Part shown: positions 14,436-14,629 of the stretch, piece by piece
How positions within the stretch are numbered: the first letter of the stretch is position 1
Layout of the letters: every line of letters starts with the position of its first letter
Assembly: GCA_002418775.1 (NCBI GenBank)
Contig: DIEU01000039.1
Span: 1-14,629 of the forward strand
Direction of reading: 5' to 3'
Origin: Firmicutes bacterium UBA5766
Lineage (GTDB): Bacteria > Bacillota > Desulfotomaculia > Desulfotomaculales > Nap2-2B
Length of the DNA: 14,629 bases
Notes under the pieces: model-generated
Databases searched by the model: none
Told to the model about the DNA's origin: nothing
The model's input: the letters and a program-made list of their open reading frames with translations, nothing else
Position numbers and translations under genes: made by a program

Positions 14436-14629
14436 ATGTTTTATACGTTGGCGAAGTTAATTTGTAAGTATTTTTTGTGGCTTTTGGGGAAACCGTTCAT
14501 TGCCGGGCAAGCCAATATTCCCCGCACAGGCCCGGCGATTGTAGTGGCCAACCACATCAGCCTGCTGGACGGTCTCCTTTTGTTGGCTTTTTGGCCGCGG
14601 CGGGTTACATTCCTGTCAGCAGCCTACCT
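14436..14629 (+). CDS. Lysophospholipid acyltransferase (PlsC type), 5' part
   Basis: The gene runs off the window after 64 codons. The ATG at 14436 follows AAGGGAAG by seven bases. The protein starts with a hydrophobic helix (residues 1-23, TLAKLICKYFLWLLG), then ANIPRTGPAIVVANHISLLD, in which His40 and Asp45 make the catalytic NHxxxxD motif of glycerolipid acyltransferases, followed by GLLLLAFWPRRVTFLSA. Members transfer an acyl chain to the sn-2 position of lysophosphatidic acid at the membrane. The N-terminus and motif spacing fit PlsC (1-acyl-glycerol-3-phosphate acyltransferase). In Clostridia the gene often follows cmk or other genes, but here it has its own promoter, and no upstream partner is seen. 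The substrate is not proven. Confidence 0.83.
   Translation, partial: MFYTLAKLICKYFLWLLGKPFIAGQANIPRTGPAIVVANHISLLDGLLLLAFWPRRVTFLSAAY

Noticed and set aside
1..14629. CRISPR array, tRNA, rRNA or replication origin
   Set aside because: No regularly spaced repeats, tRNA cloverleaf-like sequence, rRNA signature or DnaA-box cluster was seen on either strand by eye.

Overview
The window looks like a Gram-positive, low-oxygen Clostridia-type chromosome (Peptococcaceae-like is my guess). The reasons are strong GGAGG-type ribosome binding sites, sigma-A-like promoters, lipoprotein forms of normally periplasmic proteins, a molybdenum-cofactor riboswitch with an intrinsic terminator, and an archaeal/clostridial-style HypE-like::ThiN fusion. 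No RNA gene or phylogenetic marker is present, so the assignment is inferred from style. The central metabolic and transport genes are visibly GC-rich. The two flanks (bases 1-1330, and about 10.4 kb onward) are more AT-rich.

Layout. (1) Bases 1-1255, minus strand, are a decaying accessory region. It holds a frameshifted and truncated AAA ATPase of the transposon-partner type, the tail of what is probably its transposase, a broken RelE/ParE toxin, an intact-looking Phd/YefM antitoxin, and a possible small unknown gene with one frameshift. (2) Bases 1293-4031, plus strand, are a molybdate/tungstate uptake operon: promoter, Moco-family riboswitch, intrinsic terminator, a long structured leader with a 25-bp tandem repeat, then the modA-, modB- and modC-like genes with overlapping ends. 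The leader layout points to feedback control of oxyanion uptake by the finished cofactor. (3) Bases 4161-8595, minus strand and convergent with the mod operon, are a two-gene RND efflux operon: a lipoprotein membrane-fusion protein followed by an inner-membrane RND pump. No outer-membrane channel gene is present. (4) Bases 8815-10392, minus, are a 525-residue fusion of a HypE-like AIR-synthase-fold module and a C-terminal ThiN (thiamine-phosphate synthase-like) domain. (5) Bases 10451-13947, minus, are a SNF2-family ATPase followed 17 bases later by a SWIM zinc-finger protein, a pair that probably works as one unit on nucleic acid. (6) Bases 13948-14435 are a long intergenic region between divergent genes, with a near-consensus promoter on the plus strand. 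(7) Bases 14436-14629 are the start of a PlsC-type acyltransferase that runs off the window.

The strongest observations are the riboswitch-terminator-transporter unit, the HypE-like::ThiN fusion of unknown reaction, and the antitoxin left beside a wrecked toxin and a wrecked transposon module. I did not find an unmistakably new system. The fusion gene is the best candidate for undescribed biochemistry.
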